In this document: piece after piece, positions 47,714 to 56,255 of the stretch
Layout of the letters: every line of letters begins with the position of its first letter
Position numbering within the stretch: position 1 is the stretch's first letter
Assembly: GCA_902594145.1 (NCBI GenBank)
Contig: CACJLA010000002.1
Location: 1 to 64,000 of the forward strand
Direction: 5' to 3'
From: an uncultured Alphaproteobacteria bacterium
GTDB taxonomy: Bacteria; Pseudomonadota; Alphaproteobacteria; HIMB59
Length of the DNA stretch: 64,000 bases
Translations under genes and position numbers: made by a program
Notes under the pieces: model-generated
Seen by the model: only the letters and a program-made list of their open reading frames with translations
Database searches by the model: none
Told to the model about the DNA's origin: nothing

Positions 47714-47803
47714 ATGAATAGGAAAAAAGCACCATATATTTTTGCTTTACTGATAGCTTTGATGTTCTTTTTTTATGGAATATTTTCAGTTTTAATTCAC
47801 TAA
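47714..47803 (+). CDS. Possible 29-residue single-span membrane protein
   Basis: A short frame opposite to its neighbours that fills the gap between DUF1015 (start 47711) and the gene ending at 47800 almost exactly. It encodes three basic residues (RKK at 3-5) and then one hydrophobic helix of about 21 residues beginning PYIFALLIAL. The positive-inside start followed by a clean helix is what a real small membrane protein looks like. An in-frame ATG at 47702 would add four residues. There is no clear ribosome binding site, so this is tentative. Confidence 0.35.
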   Translation: MNRKKAPYIFALLIALMFFFYGIFSVLIH

Positions 47804-48102
47804 TCTTCTTCATTGTTAGAATTAGGTAAACTCTTCTCTTGATACCAAATTGATTTATCAGGAATATTTCCATCCCATAAATAGCTTTCATAATCAAATT
47901 TAGGCATACCCTTATCAGATCTTTCATAATGAAGTCCAAATTCTCTACAATATTCTGATAGTTGATCAGCATCGATTTCTATTATATTTATTCTTTCCCA
48001 TTTTTTAGATGATGCAATCCATTTGAAGCCTTTTGATTTAAGCCAATCTTTGTGGTAGTAAGTCTCAGAACCTGATACTGAGAATGTAATATTTTCACTC
48101 AT
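47800..48102 (-). CDS. Small protein with a DUF5710-like motif
   Basis: A 100-residue cytoplasmic protein. Residues 14-36 (YYHKDWLKSKGFKWIASSKKWER) resemble the short DUF5710-type module, often described as 'K-x-LGF-x-W-x-KK-W', found in many unrelated proteins. The rest is acidic and unassigned. The start at 48102 is fixed by a good AGAGG six bases upstream; an earlier in-frame start would lie inside the neighbour without such support. It overlaps the Gfo/Idh/MocA-like gene by 8 bases. Function unknown. Confidence 0.75.
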   Translation of the reverse strand: MSENITFSVSGSETYYHKDWLKSKGFKWIASSKKWERINIIEIDADQLSEYCREFGLHYERSDKGMPKFDYESYLWDGNIPDKSIWYQEKSLPNSNNEED

Positions 48103-48925
48103 AAAGAACCTCTTGAAATAATTTGTACGGATAATATGTAAAAAAAGATAAATTTTCAAAAGAATTCTTTGAATTCACGAAAGAATTAAGATCTTCAGAA
48201 TTATATAGGGTTTTATTTGACTCAATCAAAGCATCTTTTGATTTAATGGTTAAATCAGTATTTAGAATATTAATTTTTAACATTATTTTAACTGTTAATT
48301 GTTCATTTATGTCAATCTCACATTTAAAAAAATTTATTTTATTTGTAATTTTATCGATACTTTTATCTTTGACATGAATTGAAATTTTTTGATAACGATA
48401 TTTATAGATAAGATAAAAGAGATCTGGGCACAGATCAAACAAAACATCTTTAGTATCTAAACTATTTTTAAAATCATTAGAATACTGGAAATTTTTTACA
48501 TAAGTAATTGCATTTTGATTAGTAGACTCTTCATAAAGCTTTTTAAGATTTATTTCATTTATTAAAAAAAGATTATTTATTAATTTAGACTCGACTAATT
48601 CATTAAAATGCTCCAAGTCATTTGAACAACTAATAATTGGGTAATCAGTTATAACTTTGATATTATTTTTCAAACAAAGATAAATATACTCAAATTTAAT
48701 GCCTGAAGGTAAAAAATTTAAAATAAAATCTACTTCTTTGTCGTAAATGAGATCTTCATACGAACCATAATATTTATAAAAATTGTGAGACTTACAAAAT
48801 GCATGAGCGGCCTCAGTGTTTCTTGAGCTATTGGCATAAAGGTTAAGTGTATTAAATAATTTATTTTTTTTTATAAAGTCTATTGATTTTTGATCTGAGC
48901 TTAGTATAGCTAAATTGCTTTTCAT
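48095..48925 (-). CDS. Divergent Gfo/Idh/MocA-type oxidoreductase
   Basis: A 276-residue protein whose N-terminal half follows the Gfo/Idh/MocA dehydrogenase pattern: SYEDLIYDKEVDFILNFLPSGIKFEYIYLCLKNNIKVI (about 54-91) corresponds to the usual nucleotide-binding core. The normal glycine-rich start and the catalytic EKP (here DYP) are both lost. The C-terminal half is beta-rich but poorly matching. It may be an inactive or repurposed relative. It overlaps the DUF5710-like gene and starts 23 bases from the divergent gpt. Confidence 0.65.
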   Translation of the reverse strand: MKSNLAILSSDQKSIDFIKKNKLFNTLNLYANSSRNTEAAHAFCKSHNFYKYYGSYEDLIYDKEVDFILNFLPSGIKFEYIYLCLKNNIKVITDYPIISCSNDLEHFNELVESKLINNLFLINEINLKKLYEESTNQNAITYVKNFQYSNDFKNSLDTKDVLFDLCPDLFYLIYKYRYQKISIHVKDKSIDKITNKINFFKCEIDINEQLTVKIMLKINILNTDLTIKSKDALIESNKTLYNSEDLNSFVNSKNSFENLSFFTYYPYKLFQEVLYE

Positions 48926-48948
48926 TTATTTTTTATTATAATCCTTGG

Positions 48949-49374
48949 ATGAAACAGGTTTTTTTAAGCTATCACGATATACACACAGATTGTATAAAAT
49001 TAGCTAAATTAATAAAAAAAAAATATAAACCCCAAAAACTAATTTTGATTTCTAGAGGTGGACTTATACCAGGCTCTATAATAGCGAATTATTTAGGCAT
49101 ACAGGATATTGATGTAATTGCTCTTAAAACCTATGCTGATAGGAAAAAAAATTCAGATATAAAAATTTTTAAAAGAATAAAATCTGAAAAAAAGTTGGTT
49201 GTTATTGACGATTTAGTAGATAGCGGTGATACAGCTAAAATAGTCAAAGATATGATGCCAAATTCTAAGTTTGTAGTTTTGTATGCAAAAACCTCTGGAA
49301 AAAAACAAGCCGATCTTCATCTATATGATTTTAGTGATAAAGACTGGCTTGTTTTTCCTTGGGAACAGGATTAA
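48949..49374 (+). CDS. gpt: Xanthine-guanine phosphoribosyltransferase-like enzyme
   Basis: Purine salvage enzyme that attaches xanthine, guanine or hypoxanthine to PRPP. At 141 residues it is close to E. coli Gpt in length. Motifs: ISRGGLIPGSIIANYLGI (34-51), the PRPP-binding VVIDDLVDSGDTA (about 83-95) and the C-terminal DKDWLVFPWEQ, similar to the Gpt tail. It is convergent with the BMP-type ABC transporter, 25 bases apart, which suggests salvage of imported purines. Confidence 0.9.
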   Translation: MKQVFLSYHDIHTDCIKLAKLIKKKYKPQKLILISRGGLIPGSIIANYLGIQDIDVIALKTYADRKKNSDIKIFKRIKSEKKLVVIDDLVDSGDTAKIVKDMMPNSKFVVLYAKTSGKKQADLHLYDFSDKDWLVFPWEQD

Positions 49375-49399
49375 TTAAATATTATTTTTTCTTTGGTAT

Positions 49400-50470
49400 T
49401 TATTGAGGTACCTCTCCATCTATACCCTGAACATAGAACATCATTCCAGCAAGCATCCCGTCATCAGCAACTTCGCCTTCTTTAACAACTAATTCTCCAG
49501 CTTGGTTGTATATTGGGCCTTCAAATGAATGAAGAGTTCCATTCTCAATAGCAGTCTCCATATTTTTTGCTTCTAAAATTAAATCTAAAGGTAAAAGTTT
49601 TGTGTTATAAGGTGACATTTCTACCATACCATCCTTGAAGCCTTGCCATGTATCCTCAGAACCCCAAGTGCCATCTACAACAGCTTGAGCCTTTGCAGCA
49701 TAATAAGGGCCCCAAATATCTTCGATTGAAGTCATATGGGCATTAGGACAGAATGCTTCTTGATTTGAAGCTTGACCAAAAGCAAGTACTCCAGCTTTTT
49801 CAGCTGCTTGGCAAGGTGCATAAGAGTCGGTATGTTGAACAATTATATCTGCTCCTTGATTGATTAATGTATTGGCAGCATCTGCCTCCTTTCCTGGATC
49901 ATACCAGGAGTAATTCCATATAATTTTAATTTTAACATCTGGATTTACTTTTGCAGCAGCTAAATAAAAGGCATTAATACCTCTTATTACTTCGGGTATT
50001 GGAAATGAAACTATATAACCTATTGTATTTGTCTTGGTCATTTTACCTGCGATATGACCAATTATAGTTCTACCCTCGTAAAATCTTGCAGAATATGTTG
50101 AGACATTATCCAATCTCTTAAAACCTGTTGCATGTTCAAATTTTACGTCTGGAAATTCTTCTGCTACCTCAAGAGTTTGGTCCATGTAGTTAAATGATGT
50201 TGTAAAAATCAAGTCATGACCAGAAGCGGCAAGTTTTCTTATAGCTCTTACAGCATCAGCATTTTCTGGGACATTTTCTATATAAGTTGTTGAAATGGAG
50301 TCACCTAAAGCATTTTCCATATAAATTCTGCCTTGATCATGCATATAAGTCCATCCATGATCTCCTGGAGGGCCTATGTATATAAAACCAATTTTCTTTT
50401 GATCAGCGTGAAGAGCAGATACAGAAATTATGGTAAAAAATGAGAGAATAGTTAGTATTTTTCTTATCAT
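49400..50470 (-). CDS. BMP-family ABC transporter substrate-binding protein
   Basis: Periplasmic binding protein of the Bmp/PnrA (Med) family, 356 residues. Signal peptide residues 1-22 end SALHA; the mature start DQKKIGFIYIGPPGDHGWTY is characteristic. Family members bind purine nucleosides or related ligands. It is the last gene of the ABC operon, but a 150-base gap precedes it, so a second promoter may boost it. The position next to gpt argues for purine or nucleoside ligands; cysteines C239 and C251-type residues may form a disulfide. Confidence 0.93.
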   Translation of the reverse strand: MIRKILTILSFFTIISVSALHADQKKIGFIYIGPPGDHGWTYMHDQGRIYMENALGDSISTTYIENVPENADAVRAIRKLAASGHDLIFTTSFNYMDQTLEVAEEFPDVKFEHATGFKRLDNVSTYSARFYEGRTIIGHIAGKMTKTNTIGYIVSFPIPEVIRGINAFYLAAAKVNPDVKIKIIWNYSWYDPGKEADAANTLINQGADIIVQHTDSYAPCQAAEKAGVLAFGQASNQEAFCPNAHMTSIEDIWGPYYAAKAQAVVDGTWGSEDTWQGFKDGMVEMSPYNTKLLPLDLILEAKNMETAIENGTLHSFEGPIYNQAGELVVKEGEVADDGMLAGMMFYVQGIDGEVPQ

Positions 50471-50620
50471 ATTTAAAATCCTATCTTTAAAAATTAATAT
50501 TTTTTATTATAAAACTATTTTCAGTAATAAATAATGAATCTAGTTAATAATAAATATGTGATTAATTTATAACAAAAAGGAAATAGATGCCCTTCATATG
50601 AAAAAAAATAAGTGGATAAC

Positions 50621-51490
50621 CTATTGATTTTTTTCAAAAGTTATATTCAGTGAAGCTGGGGCACTTAACTTAAGTCTTAATTTATTGGATGATATAAAAA
50701 CTAACACAATAATTGTAGCTAAGTATGGCATCATATTAAAAAATTGCCCCGGTAATTTGACGCCAATAGCTTGAAGGTTCATTTGCATTATAGCTACTCC
50801 ACCGAAAATATAGGCACCAACTAAAAGCCTCCAAGGTTTCCAAGTAGCAAAAACAACCAATGCTAAAGCTATCCATCCCCTGCCAGCTGTCATACCCTCT
50901 TGCCACATAGGTGCGTAACAAATAGAAATATAGAAACCTGCAAGAGAGCTCATTACACCTCCAAATATGATAGTCATGTATCTAGTTTTTATTACATTAT
51001 AACCAAGAGAATAGGCAGAATTATGGTTTTCTCCAACTGCTCTGACAATCAGACCCGATTTAGTTTTAGATAAAAAATAACTCACCATAAACACTAATAA
51101 GAATGAAATAACTATAAAGTAATATGGGTTTAATCCTTCAATAGGAGTTCCACTAAATTTTTTTCCTAGCATTGCACTTAAACCAATGCCAAATATTGTT
51201 AAGGCTAGACCGGTTGCTATTTGATTAGTCATCAAATTTAGAACAAGAAAAGCAAATATACCTGAAAGAATAACACCAGATATAATAGAAAAAAATAAAG
51301 AATAAAAATAATTACCTGTTAAAACTAAAGTTATAAAACCAGTAACAGCGCCTACTAACATTAAGCCTTCAAGTCCAAGATTAAGAACTCCACTTTTTTC
51401 AGTGACTAATTCTCCAATTCCAGCAAATACAAGAGGTGTAGTTGAAATTAAAACTATATTCAAAATACCAACAAGCAGATCTATATTCAT
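50621..51490 (-). CDS. BMP-type nucleoside ABC permease, subunit 2
   Basis: Inner-membrane permease, 289 residues, of the BPD_transp_2 (YufQ/NupQ-like) type with about eight hydrophobic segments. ITEKSGVLNLGLEGLMLVGAVTGF-like sequence near the N-terminus, with LVTEKSGVLNLG, and RAVGENHNSAYSLGYNVIKTRY as coupling region are family signatures. Overlaps the first permease by 4 bases. Together with the ATPase and BMP-binding protein it completes a nucleoside-type importer. Confidence 0.93.
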   Translation of the reverse strand: MNIDLLVGILNIVLISTTPLVFAGIGELVTEKSGVLNLGLEGLMLVGAVTGFITLVLTGNYFYSLFFSIISGVILSGIFAFLVLNLMTNQIATGLALTIFGIGLSAMLGKKFSGTPIEGLNPYYFIVISFLLVFMVSYFLSKTKSGLIVRAVGENHNSAYSLGYNVIKTRYMTIIFGGVMSSLAGFYISICYAPMWQEGMTAGRGWIALALVVFATWKPWRLLVGAYIFGGVAIMQMNLQAIGVKLPGQFFNMMPYLATIIVLVFISSNKLRLKLSAPASLNITFEKNQ

Positions 51491-52548
51491 GATATGGACA
51501 CTTTATATTTGTTAAGAAAGTCTGTGCCTAATAAAAAAAATAAAACTAAGCCCTGAAAAACAAATCCCACAGCTGAGGGTATTTTTAAAAATAGTTGGGC
51601 ATCTTCGGCTCCCAAATAAGTTAAAGCAATCAATAATGATGACAAAATTATTCCAATAGGATTTAATCTTCCCAAAAAAGCTACAATGATTGCAGTAAAA
51701 CCATAGTTCGGAGAAATATCTCTGTATAACAATCCTATTGGTCCAGAGACTTCAAATAACCCAGCTAATCCTGCACAGGCGCCACTAATTATGAAAGTAT
51801 AAAAAATTAAATTTTTATATTTAAAGCCTGCATATTGAGATGCTTTTGAGCTGAAGCCAGAGACTCTTAACTTAAAGCCAAATAAAGTTTTGTTATAAAC
51901 AATATAAGAGATGAAACAAATTATGATAGCAAAATACAAACCAATGTGAATTCGAAGACCATCAAATAACACCGGTAGTCTTCCAGCATCAGGGAATGGC
52001 ATTGATTTTGGGAGACCATATCCAGCTGGGTCTTTCCAAGGACCTACAACAAAATAATCGAGTATAAAAAGTGCAACATAAGTCAGCATCAAACTAGTTA
52101 AAATCTCATTAGTATTAAATTTTGTTTTTAAAAGAGCTGGTATCGTAGCCCAAAAAGCACCTCCGATAGCTCCAAATAAAATCATCAAAGGAAGTAAAAA
52201 AATACTTGTAGAATCATTAAATAAAAGTCCTATACCTCCTCCAAAGATAGCTCCCATTGTTAACTGCCCTTCAGCACCAATATTGTAAATATTATTTTTA
52301 AAACAATAAGACAGACCAAGAGCAATGATAGCGAGTGGAGTAGCCTTAACAAATAATTCTGATATGCCGTAAGAATTTGAAATAGGGCTTATAAAAAAGA
52401 TTTTAAAAGACTCGAATGGACTTAAATCTAATATTAAAAAAATAAATGAGCCAAAAAATAGTGTTAAAAAAACTGCTACTAATGGGGATAAATAAAATAT
52501 TAAATTAGAATAATCCTCTCTAAGTTTAATGTTAATCAAATAGACCAC
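51487..52548 (-). CDS. BMP-type nucleoside ABC permease, subunit 1
   Basis: Inner-membrane permease, 353 residues, of the YufP/NupP type. NIYNIGAEGQLTMGAIFGGGIG (about 88-109) and FKLRVSGFSSKASQYAGFKYKN coupling region are characteristic; GFTAIIVAFLGRLNPIGI follows. About ten hydrophobic segments. It overlaps the ATPase gene by 17 bases and the second permease by 4, so the three genes are translationally coupled. Confidence 0.93.
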   Translation of the reverse strand: MVYLINIKLREDYSNLIFYLSPLVAVFLTLFFGSFIFLILDLSPFESFKIFFISPISNSYGISELFVKATPLAIIALGLSYCFKNNIYNIGAEGQLTMGAIFGGGIGLLFNDSTSIFLLPLMILFGAIGGAFWATIPALLKTKFNTNEILTSLMLTYVALFILDYFVVGPWKDPAGYGLPKSMPFPDAGRLPVLFDGLRIHIGLYFAIIICFISYIVYNKTLFGFKLRVSGFSSKASQYAGFKYKNLIFYTFIISGACAGLAGLFEVSGPIGLLYRDISPNYGFTAIIVAFLGRLNPIGIILSSLLIALTYLGAEDAQLFLKIPSAVGFVFQGLVLFFLLGTDFLNKYKVSIS

Positions 52549-54034
52549 CCATATACTTACCTAATTTAGTGATATCTATGTTCTCGACATTTAAAGATTT
52601 TGATAGTGAACCCTCATATAAAACAGAAATATTATGACAAACTTCAAGGAGTTCATCCAAGTCATGGGAAATAATAATTATTGACACTCCTCTCTGTGAC
52701 AATTCAATTAAAGACTTTTTAATAAAAGCCTCAGAACCAGCATCTATACCCCATGTTGGTTGAGATAAAATTAACAACTCAGGATTAGACATGATTTCTC
52801 TTCCAATTATAAATTTTTGCAGATTACCTCCTGATAGCTTACCAGCTTTGACATTAAATGAAGGAGTATCAACATTGAAATTTTTGATAACATCATTGGC
52901 GTAAGAATTAATTTTATCAAAATTAATAAAATCACCTTTTTTAAAATCACTTTTATGACTCATGCTTAGTAAAATATTTTCACTTAAAGACATTTCAGGA
53001 ACTGCACTATGACCTAATCTCTGCTCAGTCACATAAGAAATAGATAAAGATTTTCTTTGAAATGTAGATAATTTATTGATGTTAATATTTTTAAAAATTA
53101 TATCTCCTTTAAATTCAAAATCATTCTCATTTAATAAAATTTCCATTAACTCTTTTTGGCCATTACCTGCCACTCCAGCAATACCAAAAATTTGTCCTTT
53201 TTTTAAATTGAAATTAATTTTATTTAGATTAGTAGTAAATGGATCTTGAGAATATGAAGATAAATTATTTAAACTTAATACATTCTCTAAGTAATTAACA
53301 TTATTTGTTTGTTTAGTTATAGATACTTTATACCCTAACATTTTATATCCCAAACTTTCAGGATCCTCATTTTTAGTATTTAAATTACTTACTACTTTTC
53401 CATTTCTCATAATTGTTACATGATCTGATATATTAATTATTTCTTCTAATTTATGAGATATAAAAATTACTGTTAAACCATCAGCTACTAATTTTTTTAT
53501 TATTTTAAATAATTTATTAATCTCCTCTGGAGTTAATACAGAGGTAGGTTCATCCATTATTAATATTTTTGGATTGTTTAATAGAGATCTAACAATTTCT
53601 ACAGATTGTCTTTGACCCACTGAAAGTGAACTTATAGGTGAATTTAGATTTAAATTAAAACCGTACTTGTTGCATATAGTTTCAGATTTTAAGTTTAGTT
53701 TACTTAACGATATTTTTTCACTCATACCTAGTATTAGATTTTCTGCAACTGTCAAAGACTCAAACAAACTAAAATGTTGGAACACCATATTTATACCTAA
53801 GCTTTGTGCCATATTTGGTGAATTAATTGTTGCTAAATCAGTATTGATTATTATTTGACCTTTATCTGGTTTAACGTGTCCGTACAATATTTTTACTAAA
53901 GTTGATTTACCAGCGCCATTTTCACCTAAAATAGCATGTATAGATTGCTTTATTATTTTAAAAGAAACGTTATTGTTGGCAACTACACCTGGATATTCTT
54001 TACAAATGTTCTGAAATTCGACTATTGTTTGCAT
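52532..54034 (-). CDS. BMP-type nucleoside ABC transporter ATPase
   Basis: Tandem ATP-binding protein, 500 residues, with two ABC cassettes as in YufO/RbsA-type proteins. First cassette: Walker A GENGAGKST (about 37-45), signature LSVGQRQSVEIVRSL, Walker B ILIMDEPTSVLTP. Second: degenerate Walker A GVAGNGQKE and signature LSGGNLQKFIIGRE, with Walker B LLILSQPTWGID lacking the usual Asp-Glu. This asymmetric arrangement is normal in the family. First gene of the operon, followed by the two permeases and, after a gap, the BMP-binding protein. Confidence 0.95.
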   Translation of the reverse strand: MQTIVEFQNICKEYPGVVANNNVSFKIIKQSIHAILGENGAGKSTLVKILYGHVKPDKGQIIINTDLATINSPNMAQSLGINMVFQHFSLFESLTVAENLILGMSEKISLSKLNLKSETICNKYGFNLNLNSPISSLSVGQRQSVEIVRSLLNNPKILIMDEPTSVLTPEEINKLFKIIKKLVADGLTVIFISHKLEEIINISDHVTIMRNGKVVSNLNTKNEDPESLGYKMLGYKVSITKQTNNVNYLENVLSLNNLSSYSQDPFTTNLNKINFNLKKGQIFGIAGVAGNGQKELMEILLNENDFEFKGDIIFKNININKLSTFQRKSLSISYVTEQRLGHSAVPEMSLSENILLSMSHKSDFKKGDFINFDKINSYANDVIKNFNVDTPSFNVKAGKLSGGNLQKFIIGREIMSNPELLILSQPTWGIDAGSEAFIKKSLIELSQRGVSIIIISHDLDELLEVCHNISVLYEGSLSKSLNVENIDITKLGKYMGGLFD

Positions 54035-54098
54035 AGATATTAATAGATTCTTTTTTTTAAAGATTAAATTGTTTTTTTTAATTTAGGGTAAGATTTAT

Positions 54099-54686
54099 TT
54101 ATAGATAAAGAGGCTCTGAGTCATAAGAAGACCAAAGATACCAAGTAACAATTGTTGAATAATTGCGCCATTTATAAGAATTATTAGAAAATTTTTTTAA
54201 CTTAACATCATTATAAAATTTCTTATATGCATTTATAAAGCCAAGATCACCTAAGGGCATAATATCTGGTAAACCTAAATAAAAAATAGAAAACATTTCA
54301 GTGGTCCATCTACCTATTCCAAAGATTTGAGTTAAATCTTTATTAACCCTCTCAAAAGAGTTTTCATTTAATTTAATTTTAGATACCAAATGATAATTCT
54401 CTAAAAGAGAAATTAAACATTTCTTTTTATTATTACTTAAAGGTAATTTTTTTATCTTATTTTTGTTATTTGTAAAATTAGTAAAATTTATAGGACCAAT
54501 AATATGCTTAGAATTTTTATAGATTGACATAGCTGCAGAAACAGAAATTTGTTGGGAACAAATAGATTTGAATAAAACATCAAATTTATTTTTATTAGTT
54601 TTTAGCTGATGATTTGGATTATAATATTTTTCAAATACTGGATCACATTTTAATAAATGGTTACAACCTTTTTTCCAGTAATCCAT
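54099..54686 (-). CDS. HhH-GPD DNA-3-methyladenine glycosylase II-like
   Basis: Base-excision repair glycosylase, 195 residues. SICSQQISVSAA (about 42-53) and the helix-hairpin-helix IFGIGRWTTEMFSIFYLGLPDIMPLGDLG (about 125-153) hold the DNA-binding hairpin and the catalytic aspartate D151. This matches the AlkA C-terminal domain without the E. coli N-terminal domain. No FeS cysteine cluster, so not MutY/Nth. It probably removes alkylated purines. Its start overlaps the dehydrogenase stop by one base. Confidence 0.9.
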   Translation of the reverse strand: MDYWKKGCNHLLKCDPVFEKYYNPNHQLKTNKNKFDVLFKSICSQQISVSAAMSIYKNSKHIIGPINFTNFTNNKNKIKKLPLSNNKKKCLISLLENYHLVSKIKLNENSFERVNKDLTQIFGIGRWTTEMFSIFYLGLPDIMPLGDLGFINAYKKFYNDVKLKKFSNNSYKWRNYSTIVTWYLWSSYDSEPLYL

Positions 54687-55552
54687 TAATCAATTAAAGA
54701 TTTGACTAAACTAGAGGTGTCATAGTTTTTATATACTGTACTTTGTAATTTTTTATATTTTTCATAAACACTCTTAGTAAGCTTAAGATTTAATTCTAAT
54801 TTTTTTGCATGTTGCAGTACATATTTTAGATCTTTTGTCATTAGTTCTGTTGAAAAACCAAAGTCAAATTTATTTTTAACTATTGAAGGATACCTATTTG
54901 TAAATTGCCATGAACTTGCTGCTCCATTTTTCAACGCATTGAATATTTTATTTTGATCAAGTTTATTCTTTCTACTGAATTGAAATGCTTCTGATATTGA
55001 GTACAGAATACCACAAATTAAAATTTGGTTTGTAAATTTAGCTAATTGTCCTGAACCAAGTTTTCCCATATATGTACAATTATTTGAGTAAGCAGATATA
55101 ATTTTTTTTGATTTATTCAAAACTAATTTATCACCACCAACCATTACTGATAGAGAGCCTTTTTTTGCTCCCTCCTCTCCGCCTGTAACTGGAGCATCAA
55201 CGAATTTTAATTTTGGTTTGGATAATAATTTAGTAAGTAATTCTATTTGATTTAAAGATATCGTAGAGTGTTCAATAATAGCTGTATTTTTCTTATAATT
55301 ATTCGTTTTTATAAATTTCTTATAAAATGAGTTTACAGCGTTGTCATCTTTTAAACAGCTAATTACAAAATCAAATTTTATATTATTAGTAAAATTATAT
55401 TGAATACCAGAAAATTTTTTTTTCCATTTAGTCTCAATGATATTAGTTCTGTTATAAATATATAAGTTTATATTTTTTTGTTTAGATAAATAACCTGCCA
55501 TATGGAAGCCCATTTTACCTAGACCAACAAATAGAACTCTATAAGTTGGCAT
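54686..55552 (-). CDS. 3-hydroxyisobutyrate dehydrogenase family oxidoreductase
   Basis: Beta-hydroxyacid dehydrogenase, 288 residues. NAD(P)-binding FVGLGKMGFHMAGYL (about 8-22), substrate loop VDAPVTGGEEGAKKGSLSVMVGG (about 117-139) and the catalytic lysine in GSGQLAKFTNQI. The group includes 3-hydroxyisobutyrate, tartronate semialdehyde and glyoxylate/succinic semialdehyde reductases; substrate is not decidable. A tartronate semialdehyde role would feed glycerate, but no gcl or hyi genes are seen. Overlaps both neighbours (1 and 14 bases). Confidence 0.9.
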   Translation of the reverse strand: MPTYRVLFVGLGKMGFHMAGYLSKQKNINLYIYNRTNIIETKWKKKFSGIQYNFTNNIKFDFVISCLKDDNAVNSFYKKFIKTNNYKKNTAIIEHSTISLNQIELLTKLLSKPKLKFVDAPVTGGEEGAKKGSLSVMVGGDKLVLNKSKKIISAYSNNCTYMGKLGSGQLAKFTNQILICGILYSISEAFQFSRKNKLDQNKIFNALKNGAASSWQFTNRYPSIVKNKFDFGFSTELMTKDLKYVLQHAKKLELNLKLTKSVYEKYKKLQSTVYKNYDTSSLVKSLID

Positions 55553-56255
55553 AGAAAATAATCTTTTTTTCTAACTTGGAGTAATCAAATTCCATATCAG
55601 GTAAGTTAGTGCCAAAATTTAACAACTTTAAAAAACTCATTGCTGGAAATAAGTCCCATATTTTAGATCCATAGACTGTCAGAAAAGATCTTTCACCCTC
55701 TATGGCCTCAATTACATCGTAACCTATCGACCTTGATCTAATTTTTTCTGTGTAGGAAGAAATAATATCTTTAAAGTAAACTTTAGCATGATCACCCAAA
55801 AAACCGATTTGATTATTATATATTTGAGGTTTTATTAACTTATGGTTTTTAAATATAGACTGATTAAAGGTGTGGTAAAAAATATCAGCAATTGGATCAT
55901 AAATAATTGCAAATTCACACTTAGTATTTTTTATAAAAGATAACATTATGGCTACTTTATTAATTCCATTAATAAAGTTTCTAGTTCCATCAATGGGGTC
56001 AACAGTTAAATATTCATCATCTTTAATTAATTCAGAATTACCCTCTTCAGAAATAATATTAGTGAAACCTATTTTTTTAAAATATTTAATTAATTCGTTC
56101 TCTATAATAACATCATAACTAGTAACTTTAGAGTTATCAATTTTAGTTGATACTTCATCCTCATTTAATCTACCTATCTTTGGAATAATTATATCACTTG
56201 CTATTTTCTTAAGACATGAGTGGGTATCCAAAAAAAAAGTATTATTAATAATCAT
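55539..56255 (-). CDS. Inositol monophosphatase family protein
   Basis: Metal-dependent phosphatase of the FIG/IMPase fold, 238 residues. ISEEGNS (about 61-67) and VDPIDGTRNFINGINKVAIML (about 78-98) are the two metal-binding motifs; IWDLFPAMSFL (about 204-214) is a shifted version of the third. Substrates in this family include inositol phosphate, histidinol phosphate, PAP and fructose 1,6-bisphosphate. Shorter than classical SuhB. It overlaps trkA by 11 bases and the dehydrogenase by 14. Confidence 0.88.
   Translation of the reverse strand: MIINNTFFLDTHSCLKKIASDIIIPKIGRLNEDEVSTKIDNSKVTSYDVIIENELIKYFKKIGFTNIISEEGNSELIKDDEYLTVDPIDGTRNFINGINKVAIMLSFIKNTKCEFAIIYDPIADIFYHTFNQSIFKNHKLIKPQIYNNQIGFLGDHAKVYFKDIISSYTEKIRSRSIGYDVIEAIEGERSFLTVYGSKIWDLFPAMSFLKLLNFGTNLPDMEFDYSKLEKKIIFYANL

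Noticed and set aside
47712..47972. 86-codon leftward frame beside DUF1015
   Set aside because: It overlaps the better supported gene 47800-48102, which has a clear Shine-Dalgarno and a recognisable motif; this frame looks like its shadow.
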